DNA from: Clostridia bacterium | GTDB lineage: Bacteria; Bacillota; Clostridia; UMGS1883 | Length of the DNA: 41,625 bases | Direction: 5' to 3' | NCBI GenBank assembly: GCA_017411435.1 | Contig: JAFQQD010000025.1 | Location: forward strand, 1-41,625 | In this document: positions 1 to 8,661 of the stretch, in pieces | Layout of the letters: each line of letters begins with the position of its first letter | How positions within the stretch are numbered: the first letter of the stretch is position 1 | The notes under the pieces: generated by a model | What the model was told of the DNA's origin: nothing | Databases searched by the model: none | Seen by the model: only the letters and a program-made list of their open reading frames with translations | Position numbers and translations under genes: made by a program

Positions 1-2
1 CA

Positions 3-554
3 AAAAGATATTTTGCATGTGTATATGGCGGAGCAAATGAAAGAATTGCAAGCCAGCATAAAGAAAAAATAGAGGAATTGGGAAAACTAATTGCAACAAA
101 CAGTTTTTCGCTTGTATATGGAGCAGGAGCAACAGGCTGTATGGGTGCAGTTGCAAGAGGTGTTAAGGAAAACGGCGGTTTTGTTATGGGTATATCTCCT
201 GACTTTATCAGCGAATTTGAGGATATATTCGATTGCGATAATAAGGTCATGGTTGATACAATGGCAGAGCGAAAAACACTTATGGAAAAGCATGCAGATG
301 TGTTTTTCATCGCTCCCGGCGGAATAGGAACTATGGATGAGTTCTTTCAGGTGCTGACTTTGAAATACTTAAAGAGAATTGATGTACCGATTGTTGTTAT
401 AAACCTTGATGGCTTTTATGATACATTGATTGCTTTAATTAAAGACTTGGTAAAGCAAGGTGCAGTAACCGAGGAAATACATAAGCTCTATAATGTAATA
501 ACAGATGTCAATGAGTATACAATAGCTTCGATACTTAAAGAAATTGTTCGATAA
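3..554 (+). CDS. LOG-family (TIGR00730-type) protein, 5' partial
   Basis: The reading frame is open to the left edge, so the gene starts outside the window. The first visible residues read CVYGGANERIA, the usual N-terminal strand and glycine turn of this Rossmann-like family, followed by a glycine-rich segment (YGAGATGCMG) and the family signature PGGIGTMDE. LOG proteins hydrolyse nucleoside 5'-monophosphates to base and ribose 5-phosphate; many bacterial members are still annotated as lysine decarboxylase, which is not supported. A TTG at 78 would give a shorter protein but would remove the first conserved strand, so I treat it as internal. The gene is followed by a long non-coding stretch. 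Family assignment is firm; the true substrate is unknown. Confidence 0.85.
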   Translation, partial: KRYFACVYGGANERIASQHKEKIEELGKLIATNSFSLVYGAGATGCMGAVARGVKENGGFVMGISPDFISEFEDIFDCDNKVMVDTMAERKTLMEKHADVFFIAPGGIGTMDEFFQVLTLKYLKRIDVPIVVINLDGFYDTLIALIKDLVKQGAVTEEIHKLYNVITDVNEYTIASILKEIVR

Positions 555-769
555 ATGGGTATGAGCGAACCAAATGAAGAACCTGATTGTTCAACATAGG
601 GAATGGTTTTGTGTTGGTTTGAAATGTATCGATTTAAAGATTAGTTTGCCGATTTTGATATTTACATATACTATCGGATGCGAGAAAATCCAGTATTCTC
701 GCGGGTTCTAAGGAAAAGTGGTAAAGGAAAAACATTTGAAAAAATAGGGAAAAGTTGGTAGGTCCATAT

Positions 770-835
770 TATGCTTTAGCATAACAAGGTTCCGGGGTAC
801 CCGACCGCAATCTTTGATTGCGTTGACGGGTCGTG
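770..835. repeat. Palindromic intergenic element, copy A
   Basis: Landmarks in order are a small stem ATGC/GCAT, the string GGTACCCGAC, a stem CGCAATC-TTT-GATTGCG closed outside by ACCCG/CGGGT, and TTGACG. The same landmarks in the same order occur at about 23551-23622, also beside tRNA genes. Spacing between landmarks differs, so relatedness is an inference. Confidence 0.4.
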
Positions 836-889
836 GTTCTTATTATTCACTGTTCACCTGACTTGACACGAGGCTAGCAAAAGTGTCAG

Positions 890-982
890 CAGTTTGGGGC
901 TGATTTCCCCGATAGCGGGGAAAATGTCCAAAGGACAAAAGGGGCCCGCCTCAGGCGAGGGGGGCAGTTTTTGTGCAAAATA
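890..982 (+). repeat. Degenerate copy of G-rich REP-like repeat
   Basis: It begins CAGTTTGGGG and ends GGGGCAGTTTTTGTGCAAAATA, matching both ends of the short arm of the repeats at 17431 and 23404. The middle differs: here about 60 bases that include a TTTCCCC/GGGGAAA stem. The CACCGCGAGAG terminator hairpin present in the other copies is missing. I read it as a decayed or rearranged copy. Confidence 0.5.
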
Positions 983-1017
983 GTAGCAATAGAAATTGAT
1001 TATAGGGAGAATGAAAT

Positions 1018-1049
1018 AAAAAAGGATAGGTCAATGACCTATCCTTTTT
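1018..1049 (-). terminator. Intrinsic terminator of tRNA-Thr
   Basis: A perfect stem AAGGATAGGTCA/TGACCTATCCTT is flanked by A and T runs, so on the - strand it ends in a U tract. It starts directly after the CCA end of tRNA-Thr. Confidence 0.85.
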
Positions 1050-1124
1050 TGGAGCTGGTGACAAGAATCGAACTTGCAACCTGAGGTTTACGATACCTCT
1101 GCTCTGCCTTTGAGCCACACCAGC
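1050..1124 (-). tRNA. tRNA-Thr (anticodon CGT)
   Basis: On the - strand the acceptor stem is GCTGGTG/CACCAGC (7 perfect pairs), the discriminator is T and CCA is encoded. The anticodon stem is GAGGT/ACCTC around loop ATCGTAA, giving anticodon CGT, which reads ACG. The T arm has loop TTCGATT with stem GCAAG/CTTGT. A short potential reading frame overlaps it and is rejected. The 5' end lies 5 bp from the inverted-repeat element at 1130. Confidence 0.93.
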
Positions 1125-1129
1125 ATAAA

Positions 1130-1400
1130 GCACACGGAAGTCAAACCCAGTATGGTTTTAAGATGTCAATTTTAGTTGATGCTGCAAAAAATCTCTTGGA
1201 AATAACCTCGTATTCCCTGCGAGATTTTTCTTGCCTGAACAGAAAATTGCCAATCTTAAAACTCTTCGACCTTAAATGCATAAAATTTAGTGCAATTTTT
1301 ATGCGGAGGACGAAGATAGGCTGAAGCCTTTCAAGGACGAAAAGTGAAAAGTGTGCAAATTTTATAAATTTACGGCATACGGGGTTTGACTCCCGTGTGC
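1130..1400. mobile_element. MITE-like structured element 1 (271 bp)
   Basis: The ends are inverted repeats: left 1130-1155 matches the reverse complement of right 1375-1400 at 23 of 26 positions (right end ...TTTGACTCCCGTGTGC). Inside are two more inverted repeats: AAAAATCTC/GAGATTTTT (about 1184-1230) and a longer hairpin closed by CTTCG (1264-1268) and CGAAG (1311-1315) around GCATAAAA/TTTTATGC. No protein is encoded and I see no clear target duplication. The segment 1277-1337, read on the - strand, aligns with 30820-30880 in a second element. A non-autonomous transposon or a mobile structured RNA would both fit. Confidence 0.5.
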
Positions 1401-1458
1401 TTGGGTACTATTTTACTAATTATTAACCGATTTGTCAATAGAAACCTTTGCAAAGAAA

Positions 1459-1487
1459 TTGACAGAAGGTGTAAATAGTGGTAAAAT
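1459..1487 (+). promoter_or_regulatory. Sigma-A promoter of the tmk operon
   Basis: TTGACA (1459-1464), a 17-bp spacer, and TAAAAT (1482-1487). Transcription would start near 1494, about 30 bases before the tmk ATG, with AAGGAG in between. Confidence 0.8.
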
Positions 1488-1523
1488 ATATATTGAACAA
1501 ATATAACTAAGGAGAGCTTTCTT

Positions 1524-2147
1524 ATGAAAGGCAGATTTATAGTATTTGAAGGAATAGACGGTGCAGGAAAAAGCACGCAAATAGAAAAACTTCGTCAGAA
1601 ACTTGTAAACGAAGGCAGAAAGGTTTTTATAACTGCTGAGCCTACTGCATCCGTGACAGGCGGCATACTTCGTGATGCGCTTGCCGGAAACTACAAGCGC
1701 AGTGCAAGTGAACTTGCGGCAATGTTTCTTTCGGACCGTGTTTATCATAATGTGAATGAAAATACGGGTATTCTTCAGGCACTCGAAAAAGGTTTTGATG
1801 TAATTTCCGACAGATACTATTACTCTTCATTTGCGTATCAGGGACTTGACAGCGATATTGACTGGGTAATGAATATGAACCTTAACTGCCCCGACATAAG
1901 AAAACCCGACCTTTGCATATTTCTTGACCTTGACGCACAGAAGTCCAAGTCAAGAATTGACACAAACCGCGCAACTATTGAAATCTTCGAAAAAGAAGAT
2001 GTTTTGAATAAAATCCGAAACAAGTTTTTTGATGTTTTTGGCCGACTTCCCGATGAAAACATCGCAATTATTGATGCAAGCGGAAGTATTGACGAGGTTG
2101 CAGAAAAAATATCACAGGTAGTAGATAGCCTTAACGACCAACACTAA
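1524..2147 (+). CDS. tmk: Thymidylate kinase
   Basis: A 207-residue dTMP kinase, which phosphorylates dTMP to dTDP for DNA synthesis in the cytoplasm. The P-loop is GIDGAGKST (residues 10-18). The DRYYYSSFAYQG segment is the conserved substrate-binding DR(Y/F) motif. Length is normal for the family. The ATG is set by a good ribosome site (AAGGAGAG) and lies just downstream of a near-consensus promoter, so this is the first gene of the operon. tsaC follows after 13 bases. Confidence 0.95.
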   Translation: MKGRFIVFEGIDGAGKSTQIEKLRQKLVNEGRKVFITAEPTASVTGGILRDALAGNYKRSASELAAMFLSDRVYHNVNENTGILQALEKGFDVISDRYYYSSFAYQGLDSDIDWVMNMNLNCPDIRKPDLCIFLDLDAQKSKSRIDTNRATIEIFEKEDVLNKIRNKFFDVFGRLPDENIAIIDASGSIDEVAEKISQVVDSLNDQH

Positions 2148-2160
2148 AGGAAGATTAAAA

Positions 2161-3159
2161 TTGACCAAGATTATTAAGATTGACCCGCTCAATATTGATA
2201 TGGATTTACTTTCACAGGCTGCTGATGTTATAAAACACGGCGGCCTTGTGGCTTTTCCTACGGAAACGGTTTACGGTCTTGGTGCAGACACTTTTAACGC
2301 TGAGGCAGTCGCGAATATCTTCCGCGCAAAAGGTCGTCCGATGGATAACCCCCTGATTTCGCATATTGCCGATATAAGCGAGATTGAGCGTTTTGCACGC
2401 GAAATTCCCGACAGTGCTATAAAACTTGCAAATGAATTCTGGGGAGGTCCTCTTACAATCATTCTTAAAAAGAAAAATGGCATCCCCGATGCGGTTACGG
2501 CAGGACTTGACACCGTTGCAGTGAGACTTCCCAGTCACAGCGTTGCAAATGCACTTATAAAGCTTTCGGGCACACCGATTGCCGCCCCGAGCGCCAATCT
2601 TTCGGGCAGTCCGAGTCCCACGACTGCACAGCATTGTATAGCAGACCTTACAGGCAGAGTAGATATGATAATTGACGGCGGAAACAGTATGATAGGAATT
2701 GAATCAACGGTTGTTGATTTAAGTGGAGAAGTGCCCGTTGTACTTCGTCCCGGTGGAATTACTCCCGAGGATATGAGAAGTGTAATCGGCGAGGTTATTT
2801 ATTCAGGCGAAATCGAGGGCGCACCGCGTTGTCCCGGTATGAAATATACTCATTACAGTCCCGAGGCACAGGTAATTGTGCTTGAGGATATTGCATCCTT
2901 TGAAAAATACAGAGAAAACGGTAAAAAAACTTGCGTTATCGCAAAAAATGCGCCAAAACTTAATCCGAGTGCCGACATCGTATACGATGTCGGGGCGGAT
3001 GACCGCGAATATGCGGCACGCCTTTTCTACCTTTTGCGTAAGGCGGATGAGGACGGTGCAGATGTAGTTTTTGCTGAGCTTCCAGAAAATCACGGTATTG
3101 GAATCGCGCTTTACAACCGCCTTTATAAGTCGGCAGGGGGCAGGGTGATATTAAAATGA
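2161..3159 (+). CDS. tsaC: L-threonylcarbamoyladenylate synthase (Sua5/YwlC type)
   Basis: Makes threonylcarbamoyl-AMP from threonine, bicarbonate and ATP, the first step of t6A37 modification of ANN-reading tRNAs; TsaD, encoded two genes downstream, completes it. The YrdC domain (about 15-205) shows GGLVAFPTETVYGLGAD, then KGRPMDNPL and SAPSANLSG-like segments. The C-terminal Sua5 domain (from about 225, starting PGMKYTHYSP) makes this the long, two-domain form at 332 residues. The start is TTG at 2161, supported by AAGGAAG upstream; an internal ATG near 2200 lies closer to the conserved core and is less well supported. Its end overlaps the next gene by 4 bases. Confidence 0.93.
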   Translation: MTKIIKIDPLNIDMDLLSQAADVIKHGGLVAFPTETVYGLGADTFNAEAVANIFRAKGRPMDNPLISHIADISEIERFAREIPDSAIKLANEFWGGPLTIILKKKNGIPDAVTAGLDTVAVRLPSHSVANALIKLSGTPIAAPSANLSGSPSPTTAQHCIADLTGRVDMIIDGGNSMIGIESTVVDLSGEVPVVLRPGGITPEDMRSVIGEVIYSGEIEGAPRCPGMKYTHYSPEAQVIVLEDIASFEKYRENGKKTCVIAKNAPKLNPSADIVYDVGADDREYAARLFYLLRKADEDGADVVFAELPENHGIGIALYNRLYKSAGGRVILK

Positions 3160-4004
3160 GTAAGGACATTTTATTCGTATGCACGGGAAACACCTGCAGA
3201 AGTCCTATGGCAGAGGCGATTTTCAATACAATATTTGAAAATGTAAAGGCAGGTTCAGGCGGGATTTCCGTTATGGCACCAAGCGGTGCCGCAAAAAATG
3301 CTGTTATAGCAGTACAAAAGTATGGGGCATCACTTGAAAATCATATTTCAAGTCAGCTTACAGTTGAGGAGCTTTCAGAATATAAGCTTGTTCTCACGAT
3401 GACATCTTCTCAAAAAGAAATGCTTCGCCCGTATGTAAGTGGCGATAATATTATGACACTCTCCGAATTTGCAGGGGGAGATGACGATGTATACGACCCC
3501 TACGGCGGCACGCTTGAACTGTACGAAGAAACCGCAAGGCAGATTTATCACTACATCGTAAAGGGCATCGCGTTAAGAAGTGAAATATTTACTGCAACAG
3601 AGGATGACATTAGTGCTATATCAAAAATGGAGCAGGAATATTTTACAGACAGTTGGAGCGAAAACTCAATCAGAACGCAACTTCAGAATAAAAGAATTGT
3701 TGTATTGAAATCCCTTGGCGAAGTTATAGGCTACACAATTTTTATGACGGCTGCTGACGAGGGCGAAATTCTGCGAATTGCAATAAATAAAAATATCCGC
3801 AAAGGCGGACTTGGAAAAAAGCTTCTTATTTCTGCAATTGACAAAATGAAAAACGAAGGCGCGAACGAAATTTTCCTTGAGGTGCGCGAATCAAACAGTA
3901 GTGCAATTGCACTTTATGAATCAGTTGGATTTGAGGAAATAGGCATCCGTAAAAAATATTACGATGGCAAAGAGGATGCTATTTTATACAAGAAGGAACG
4001 GTAA
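3156..4004 (+). CDS. Fused low-MW protein (arginine) phosphatase - RimI N-acetyltransferase
   Basis: Two complete domains sit in one 282-residue frame. Residues 1-140 form a low-molecular-weight phosphatase: P-loop CTGNTCRS with nucleophile Cys9 and Arg15, and general acid Asp114 in DPYG. Thr13 sits where YwlE-type protein-arginine phosphatases have their specificity Thr, so arginine phosphatase is more likely than tyrosine phosphatase. Residues 145-282 are a GNAT domain of the RimI class: RKGGLGKKL for acetyl-CoA binding and [19 protein letters not shown]. RimI acetylates the N-terminal alanine of ribosomal protein S18. The gene overlaps tsaC by 4 bases and ends 2 bases before tsaD. rimI usually lies beside tsaD and ywlE beside tsaC, so the fusion joins two neighbours. 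No frameshift is seen at the junction. Confidence 0.88.
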   Translation: MSKDILFVCTGNTCRSPMAEAIFNTIFENVKAGSGGISVMAPSGAAKNAVIAVQKYGASLENHISSQLTVEELSEYKLVLTMTSSQKEMLRPYVSGDNIMTLSEFAGGDDDVYDPYGGTLELYEETARQIYHYIVKGIALRSEIFTATEDDISAISKMEQEYFTDSWSENSIRTQLQNKRIVVLKSLGEVIGYTIFMTAADEGEILRIAINKNIRKGGLGKKLLISAIDKMKNEGANEIFLEVRESNSSAIALYESVGFEEIGIRKKYYDGKEDAILYKKER

Positions 4005-4006
4005 TT

Positions 4007-5014
4007 ATGGCATATATACTTGGAATTGAAACATCGTGTGACGAAACAGCGGCATCCGTTACAAAAGACGGACGAGAGGTTCTTTCAAATGTGGTTTATT
4101 CACAGATACCTCTGCACACAATCTACGGCGGAGTTGTGCCCGAAATCGCATCGAGAAAGCATATCGACAAGATTATTCCTGTAATCGATGCGGCACTTCG
4201 TGAGGCAAAAATTAAAAAAGAAGACCTTGACGCCGTTGCAGTAACCTACAACCCTGGTCTTGTAGGTGCTCTTCTTGTGGGAGTTTCCGTTGCCAAGGCA
4301 TTTGCATATTCCATCAAAAAACCGCTTATTCCCGTAAATCATATTCAGGGGCATATTGCGGCAAACTATATTGCATACCCAGACCTTAAACCGCCTTTTG
4401 TAAGCCTTGTTGCATCGGGCGGACACAGCCATATACTTCATATCAAGGACTACCGTGATTTTGAGGTTATCGGTGCGACAACAGACGATGCCGCAGGTGA
4501 AGCGTTTGACAAGGCAGCGCGAGTATTGGGACTCGGCTACCCCGGAGGGCCCAAACTTAATAAACTGGCAGAGGATGGAAATCCAGAGGCAATTCGTTTT
4601 CCGCGTCCCCATAATGGCTACGATTTCAGCTTCAGCGGACTTAAAACTGCCGTAATCAACTATGTTCACACCGCAGAGCAAAAGGGCGAAGAAATAAATA
4701 AAGCTGATGTTGCAGCGTCTTTCCAGCAGGCAGTATGCGATGTGCTTGTAAATAACACAGTAGGTGCTGCAAAGGAACTAGGTATGGATAAAATCGCCAT
4801 TGCAGGCGGTGTTGCTGCAAATACACTTCTTCGCAAACAGATGGAAGATACAGCAAAGAAAAACGGTATAGGGTTTTACTGTCCACCATTTGAACTTTGC
4901 ACAGATAATGCTGCAATGATTTCCTGTGCAGGATACTTTAACTTCAAGGCAGGTATCCGAGGCGGACTTGACCTTAATGCAATCCCCCAGCTTTCTATAG
5001 GTGATGTATTATGA
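4007..5014 (+). CDS. tsaD: tRNA N6-threonylcarbamoyladenosine transferase TsaD
   Basis: Transfers the threonylcarbamoyl group from TC-AMP to A37 of tRNA, working with TsaB and TsaE in bacteria (neither is visible here). The N-terminus [15 protein letters not shown] and metal-binding HIQGH (His112, His116) are diagnostic of the Kae1/TsaD ASKHA fold, and 335 residues is the normal length. It follows the RimI fusion by 2 bases and its stop overlaps the start of the next gene (ATGA). Pairing tsaC and tsaD in one operon links both ends of the t6A pathway. Confidence 0.96.
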   Translation: MAYILGIETSCDETAASVTKDGREVLSNVVYSQIPLHTIYGGVVPEIASRKHIDKIIPVIDAALREAKIKKEDLDAVAVTYNPGLVGALLVGVSVAKAFAYSIKKPLIPVNHIQGHIAANYIAYPDLKPPFVSLVASGGHSHILHIKDYRDFEVIGATTDDAAGEAFDKAARVLGLGYPGGPKLNKLAEDGNPEAIRFPRPHNGYDFSFSGLKTAVINYVHTAEQKGEEINKADVAASFQQAVCDVLVNNTVGAAKELGMDKIAIAGGVAANTLLRKQMEDTAKKNGIGFYCPPFELCTDNAAMISCAGYFNFKAGIRGGLDLNAIPQLSIGDVL

Positions 5015-6750
5015 AGTTAAACCTTCTGAGAAAACATATGAAAGAACACAACATATCCGCAGTAGTTATACCCACTGCGGATATGCATTTAAGTGAATAT
5101 ATTCCCGACTGCTATAAATTAAGAGAGTATTTAAGCGGTTTTACAGGCTCAGCCGGTACTCTCGTTGTGACTATGGATAAGGCAGGACTCTGGACAGACG
5201 GAAGATACTACATCCAGGCGGAAAAAGAACTTTCAGGAAGCGGTATCACGCTTTTTAAGGCATCCGAAAAGGATTGTATAAAAACACACGAATTTTTACG
5301 CAAGGAGCTTTCCCCAGTGGGTACGGTAGGTCTTGACGGAAGGCTTTTTTCTAAAAAACAGCTTGATGAATTTGTCGTGAAAATGGGCGAAATTCCTGTA
5401 AAAACCGACTACGATGCAGCGGAAATCTGGGAAAAGCGCCCATCTGCGCCGTGCGGAAAAACTTTTGTTCTTGAAGAAAAATATGCGGGCGAGAGCGTGG
5501 AGAGTAAAATTGCAAGAGTGCGTGAAGAAATGAGTAAGGAGAGCTTTACTCATTACATCTGCAGTATGCCTGAATGTATTATGTGGCTTCTTAACATCCG
5601 CGGAAACGATATAAAAAACACTCCCGTTGCGCTTTCTTATCTTGTCATGACGGAAAAAAGAACGGTGCTTTATATAGATTCAGCGAAACTGACATTAGAA
5701 GTAACAGACCACCTTGAAAAGCATAATATACAAGTGGCGGATTATGAAAGCATTTACACGGATATAGAAAAAATAAGCGAACAAGACTTTGTGGCGATAG
5801 ATTTTTCTTTTGCAAACTATACACTTACAGAAAAACTTCATTGTGCGAAAGAGAACATAAAGGACTTTATTTATTACCTCAAAACAGTTAAGAACGATAC
5901 CGAAATAGAAAACATAAAAAATGCGTATATTAAGGAAAATGTGGCTCTTACAAAGGCTTTTTACGAAATATACCAAACAGACGGACTCGATGAATGTGAT
6001 GTAGTGGAAATTATCGAAAAACACCGCAGAAAATCAGATACTTATATAGAGCCTTCCTTTGACACTATCGCAGCATTTGGCGAAAATGCCGCAATGATGC
6101 ACTATTCGCCCGAAAAGGGGAAATGTGCAAAAATTGAAGAAAACGGACTTCTTTTAATCGATACAGGTTCACAGTACCTTGAAGGCACAACCGATACCAC
6201 AAGAACGCTTGCATTGGGAGATATATCAGATGAGGAAAAGGAAATGTTCACACTCGTTCTCAAGGGTAACATAGGCCTTTCAACCGCCGTATTTCCCAAG
6301 GGTACTACATTCAACAACATTGATGTACTTGCGCGTAATCCTCTTTGGAAAAAAGGCCTTGATTACCGCTGCAGCACGGGACACGGAGTAGGATATCTTC
6401 TCAGCGTGCACGAAGGTCCTGCAAGAGTTTCTTCTGCGTGTCGGGAAAAGGTAAAAGTTAATATGACTGTCACGAATGAACCGGGCGTCTATATAGAGGA
6501 CAGATACGGTATCAGAATAGAAAATCATCTTCGGGTAATGGAGCATAGCGCAACAGAGTACGGAAAATTCTTGTGCTTTGAAGTTCTTAACTACTGCCCG
6601 ATAGGAACCAAGATAATAAAAAAAGAATTACTTTCAGAAGAAGAAATAAAGTGGCTTAACGAATATAACAAGAAGGCGAGAGAGCTTATAGGAAAACACC
6701 TTTCTGAGGAGGAGGAAAAATGGCTGACAGCTTATACAAAAGCAATATAA
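5011..6750 (+). CDS. Xaa-Pro aminopeptidase, M24B family (long form)
   Basis: A cytoplasmic metallopeptidase that removes the N-terminal residue before proline. The 579 residues cover two creatinase-like N-terminal domains ([17 protein letters not shown] near the start), the M24 pita-bread domain from about 300, and a C-terminal extension. Metal-ligand segments are visible: [17 protein letters not shown] (two Asp), STGHGVG (His), NEPGVYIE (Glu) and RIENHL (Glu). It is translationally coupled to tsaD through ATGA. The C-terminal codons overlap the next gene by 31 bases, and that gene's ribosome site lies inside this one. Confidence 0.9.
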   Translation: MKLNLLRKHMKEHNISAVVIPTADMHLSEYIPDCYKLREYLSGFTGSAGTLVVTMDKAGLWTDGRYYIQAEKELSGSGITLFKASEKDCIKTHEFLRKELSPVGTVGLDGRLFSKKQLDEFVVKMGEIPVKTDYDAAEIWEKRPSAPCGKTFVLEEKYAGESVESKIARVREEMSKESFTHYICSMPECIMWLLNIRGNDIKNTPVALSYLVMTEKRTVLYIDSAKLTLEVTDHLEKHNIQVADYESIYTDIEKISEQDFVAIDFSFANYTLTEKLHCAKENIKDFIYYLKTVKNDTEIENIKNAYIKENVALTKAFYEIYQTDGLDECDVVEIIEKHRRKSDTYIEPSFDTIAAFGENAAMMHYSPEKGKCAKIEENGLLLIDTGSQYLEGTTDTTRTLALGDISDEEKEMFTLVLKGNIGLSTAVFPKGTTFNNIDVLARNPLWKKGLDYRCSTGHGVGYLLSVHEGPARVSSACREKVKVNMTVTNEPGVYIEDRYGIRIENHLRVMEHSATEYGKFLCFEVLNYCPIGTKIIKKELLSEEEIKWLNEYNKKARELIGKHLSEEEEKWLTAYTKAI

Positions 6751-7343
6751 ATACAGAATTTGGAAAGAAACTTGAATTTCTGGTTACACTTGATAAAATG
6801 AAAGGCATCTACAGGCAGACGCTCCTTACAGATAAATCAAGGCGTGAAACAGACGCAGAACATTCGTGGCATATTGCTATGATGGCGATGCTTTTCTCTG
6901 ACCTTGCACCCGAGGGTGTGGACCGTGACAGATGTATCAGAATGTGCCTTGTGCACGATTTGGTAGAGATATATGCAGGCGACACTTTCTGTTTTGACCA
7001 GAAGGCAGGCGAGGATAAGGAAGAGCGCGAAATGAAAGCTGCCGATAAGCTTTTTGCAATTCTTCCAAAAAAGGATGGAAAGGAGCTTCGCGAGCTGTGG
7101 CTTGAATTTGAAGCGCAGTCTACGCCCGATGCGAAATTCTGCGCATCCCTTGACCGTCTTCAGCCACTTGTAAATAACATTCTTACAGACGGACACACCT
7201 GGAGAAAAGGCAAAGTTAACCGCGCTCAGGTTGAAAAAAGGGCGGGAGTGATTGAATACGGCTTTCCAAACGCGTGGCAGACAGTCTGCGATGTAATTGA
7301 TGAGGCTGAGGCTATCGGGTATTTTAACCACGAAAAAAATTAA
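6720..7343 (+). CDS. HD-domain phosphohydrolase, YfbR/HDDC2-like
   Basis: A 207-residue HD-domain protein. The metal-binding residues are visible as AEHSWH (His48) and the VHD doublet (His79-Asp80) followed by VEIYAGD. This pattern is that of YfbR/HDDC2 proteins, which act as 5'-deoxynucleotidases on dNMPs; membership of the group is clear, the exact substrate is inferred. The start ATG at 6720 is preceded by a strong AGGAGGAGG and lies within the end of the aminopeptidase gene, so the two are coupled. With tmk in the same operon, a nucleotide-pool role is plausible. Confidence 0.82.
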   Translation: MADSLYKSNINTEFGKKLEFLVTLDKMKGIYRQTLLTDKSRRETDAEHSWHIAMMAMLFSDLAPEGVDRDRCIRMCLVHDLVEIYAGDTFCFDQKAGEDKEEREMKAADKLFAILPKKDGKELRELWLEFEAQSTPDAKFCASLDRLQPLVNNILTDGHTWRKGKVNRAQVEKRAGVIEYGFPNAWQTVCDVIDEAEAIGYFNHEKN

Positions 7344-7362
7344 AGAAGACAAGAAAAAAGTG

Positions 7363-7391
7363 TTGCAAAACGCCGAAAAATAGTGTAAAAT
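7363..7391 (+). promoter_or_regulatory. Sigma-A promoter of the aminotransferase gene
   Basis: TTGCAA (7363-7368), a 17-bp spacer and TAAAAT (7386-7391), just before the GGTGGTG ribosome site. It separates the aminotransferase from the operon upstream. Confidence 0.7.
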
Positions 7392-7419
7392 AATTGGAAA
7401 TATATATGGTGGTGATAAA

Positions 7420-8613
7420 ATGAACATTTCTAAAAAATTCCAATCGGTTTCACCTTCTTCAACACTTGCAATCACAGCAAAAGTTAATGAGATGAAGGCA
7501 GCAGGTATTGATGTTGCAGGCTTTGGTGCAGGCGAACCCGATTTTGATACTCCCGATCATATCAGGGAAGCGGCTATTCAGGCAATAAAGGACGGCTTTA
7601 CACGCTACACTCCTGCATCAGGTACAAAGGAGCTTAAGGAAGCAGTCGCAGAAAAATTCAAGCGTGAGAATGACCTTTCCTACGGTATTGAAAACATTGT
7701 TATTTCGAACGGCGCAAAACACTCTCTTATGAATGTTATGGGCGCAATCTTAAATCCCGGTGATGAAGTTATTATCCCGACTCCCTGCTGGGTAAGTTAT
7801 CCCGAAATGGTTAAACTTAATGATGGTGTCCCAGTTTTTCTCAAAGCTACTGAGGAGGATGATTTCCTTGTAACTGCAGAAAAAATTGCTTCTGTTATTA
7901 CTGATAGGACCCGTGCAGTTATAATCAACACTCCCTCAAACCCCACTGGTATGGTTTATCCGGAAGAGGAACTCCGCAAGATCGCAGACCTTTGCGTAGA
8001 GAAGAATATTTATGTTATTTCAGACGAAATCTATGAGCACCTTATCTATGACGGCGGAAAGCATGTTTCAATTGCCTCATTTAATGAAAAAATAAAAGAC
8101 CTTACAATAATCGTTAACGGTGTAAGTAAGACATTTGCTATGACCGGCTGGAGAATTGGTTACACAGCATCAAATGCTGCTCTTGCAAAGGCTATGTCAA
8201 GCGTACAGAGTCACGCTACAAGTAATCCCAACTCAATTGCACAGAAGGCTGCTCTTGCCGCTCTTAACGGCTCAATGGGAACAGTTCTTGCGATGAAGGC
8301 TGAATTTGAAAAGCGCAGAACCTATATGGTAAACCGCATCAACAAGCTTAATGGTGTTTCATGTCTTATGCCTCAGGGTGCATTCTATGTTATGATGAAC
8401 ATAAAAGCGCTCTTTGGCAAGTCAATTAACGGCAAGACTATTACAGGCAGTAACTCATTTGCAGAAATTCTTCTTGAAGAGGCACTTGTTTCGATCATCC
8501 CCTGTAAGGATTTTGACAGCGATGAGCATGTTCGCTGGAGCTATGCTACAAGCATGGAAAACATAATAAAGGGACTTGACAGACTGGAAGAATTTTTGAA
8601 CAAGTTACAGTAA
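7420..8613 (+). CDS. PLP-dependent class I aminotransferase (AAT Ib type)
   Basis: A fold-type I aminotransferase of 397 residues, most like aspartate aminotransferase subgroup Ib (Firmicute AspB). Visible motifs are GFGAGEPDFDTPDHI near the N-terminus, NTPSNPTG, SDEIYEHL (Asp binding the pyridine nitrogen) and the Schiff-base lysine in NGVSKTFAMTGWRIGY (Lys237), with the WSYATS segment carrying an Arg just before it. Aspartate/2-oxoglutarate is the likeliest pair, but related enzymes use aromatic or other amino acids. It has its own promoter and is followed by a hairpin before ddh; with ddh it could feed aspartate to the lysine/DAP pathway. Confidence 0.88.
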   Translation: MNISKKFQSVSPSSTLAITAKVNEMKAAGIDVAGFGAGEPDFDTPDHIREAAIQAIKDGFTRYTPASGTKELKEAVAEKFKRENDLSYGIENIVISNGAKHSLMNVMGAILNPGDEVIIPTPCWVSYPEMVKLNDGVPVFLKATEEDDFLVTAEKIASVITDRTRAVIINTPSNPTGMVYPEEELRKIADLCVEKNIYVISDEIYEHLIYDGGKHVSIASFNEKIKDLTIIVNGVSKTFAMTGWRIGYTASNAALAKAMSSVQSHATSNPNSIAQKAALAALNGSMGTVLAMKAEFEKRRTYMVNRINKLNGVSCLMPQGAFYVMMNIKALFGKSINGKTITGSNSFAEILLEEALVSIIPCKDFDSDEHVRWSYATSMENIIKGLDRLEEFLNKLQ

Positions 8614-8616
8614 ATT

Positions 8617-8645
8617 AAATGGCAGCCTGACGGCTGCCATTTTGA
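8617..8645 (+). terminator. Hairpin between aminotransferase and ddh
   Basis: Perfect 11-bp stem AAATGGCAGCC/GGCTGCCATTT with loop TGAC, followed by a short T run only (ATTTTG). It may be a weak terminator that limits read-through into ddh, which starts 17 bases later. Confidence 0.55.
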
Positions 8646-8661
8646 AAAGGTAGGAGATAAA

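Larger units (their letters stand above)
555..1017. other. Non-coding intergenic mosaic, no gene seen
   Basis: No convincing reading frame or ribosome site is present. The stretch holds a palindrome cluster (about 770-835), a short stem TGACAC/GTGTCA (about 864-889), and a degenerate G-rich repeat (890-982) related to copies near 17.4 and 23.4 kb. It looks like accumulated repeat debris between the LOG gene and tRNA-Thr. Confidence 0.6.

Noticed and set aside
3-554. Lysine decarboxylase annotation for the first gene
   Set aside because: PGGxGTxxE is the LOG phosphoribohydrolase signature; there is no PLP-binding lysine motif.
951-1133. Short - strand frame over tRNA-Thr
   Set aside because: It reads through the tRNA and its terminator.
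1130-1400. Element 1 as an integron attC site
   Set aside because: Inverted ends lack the paired 7-bp core sites, the interior has its own long hairpins, and no integrase is present.
6837-7475. 212-codon frame on the - strand over the HD hydrolase
   Set aside because: Shadow of the real + strand gene; no ribosome site and no recognisable domain.
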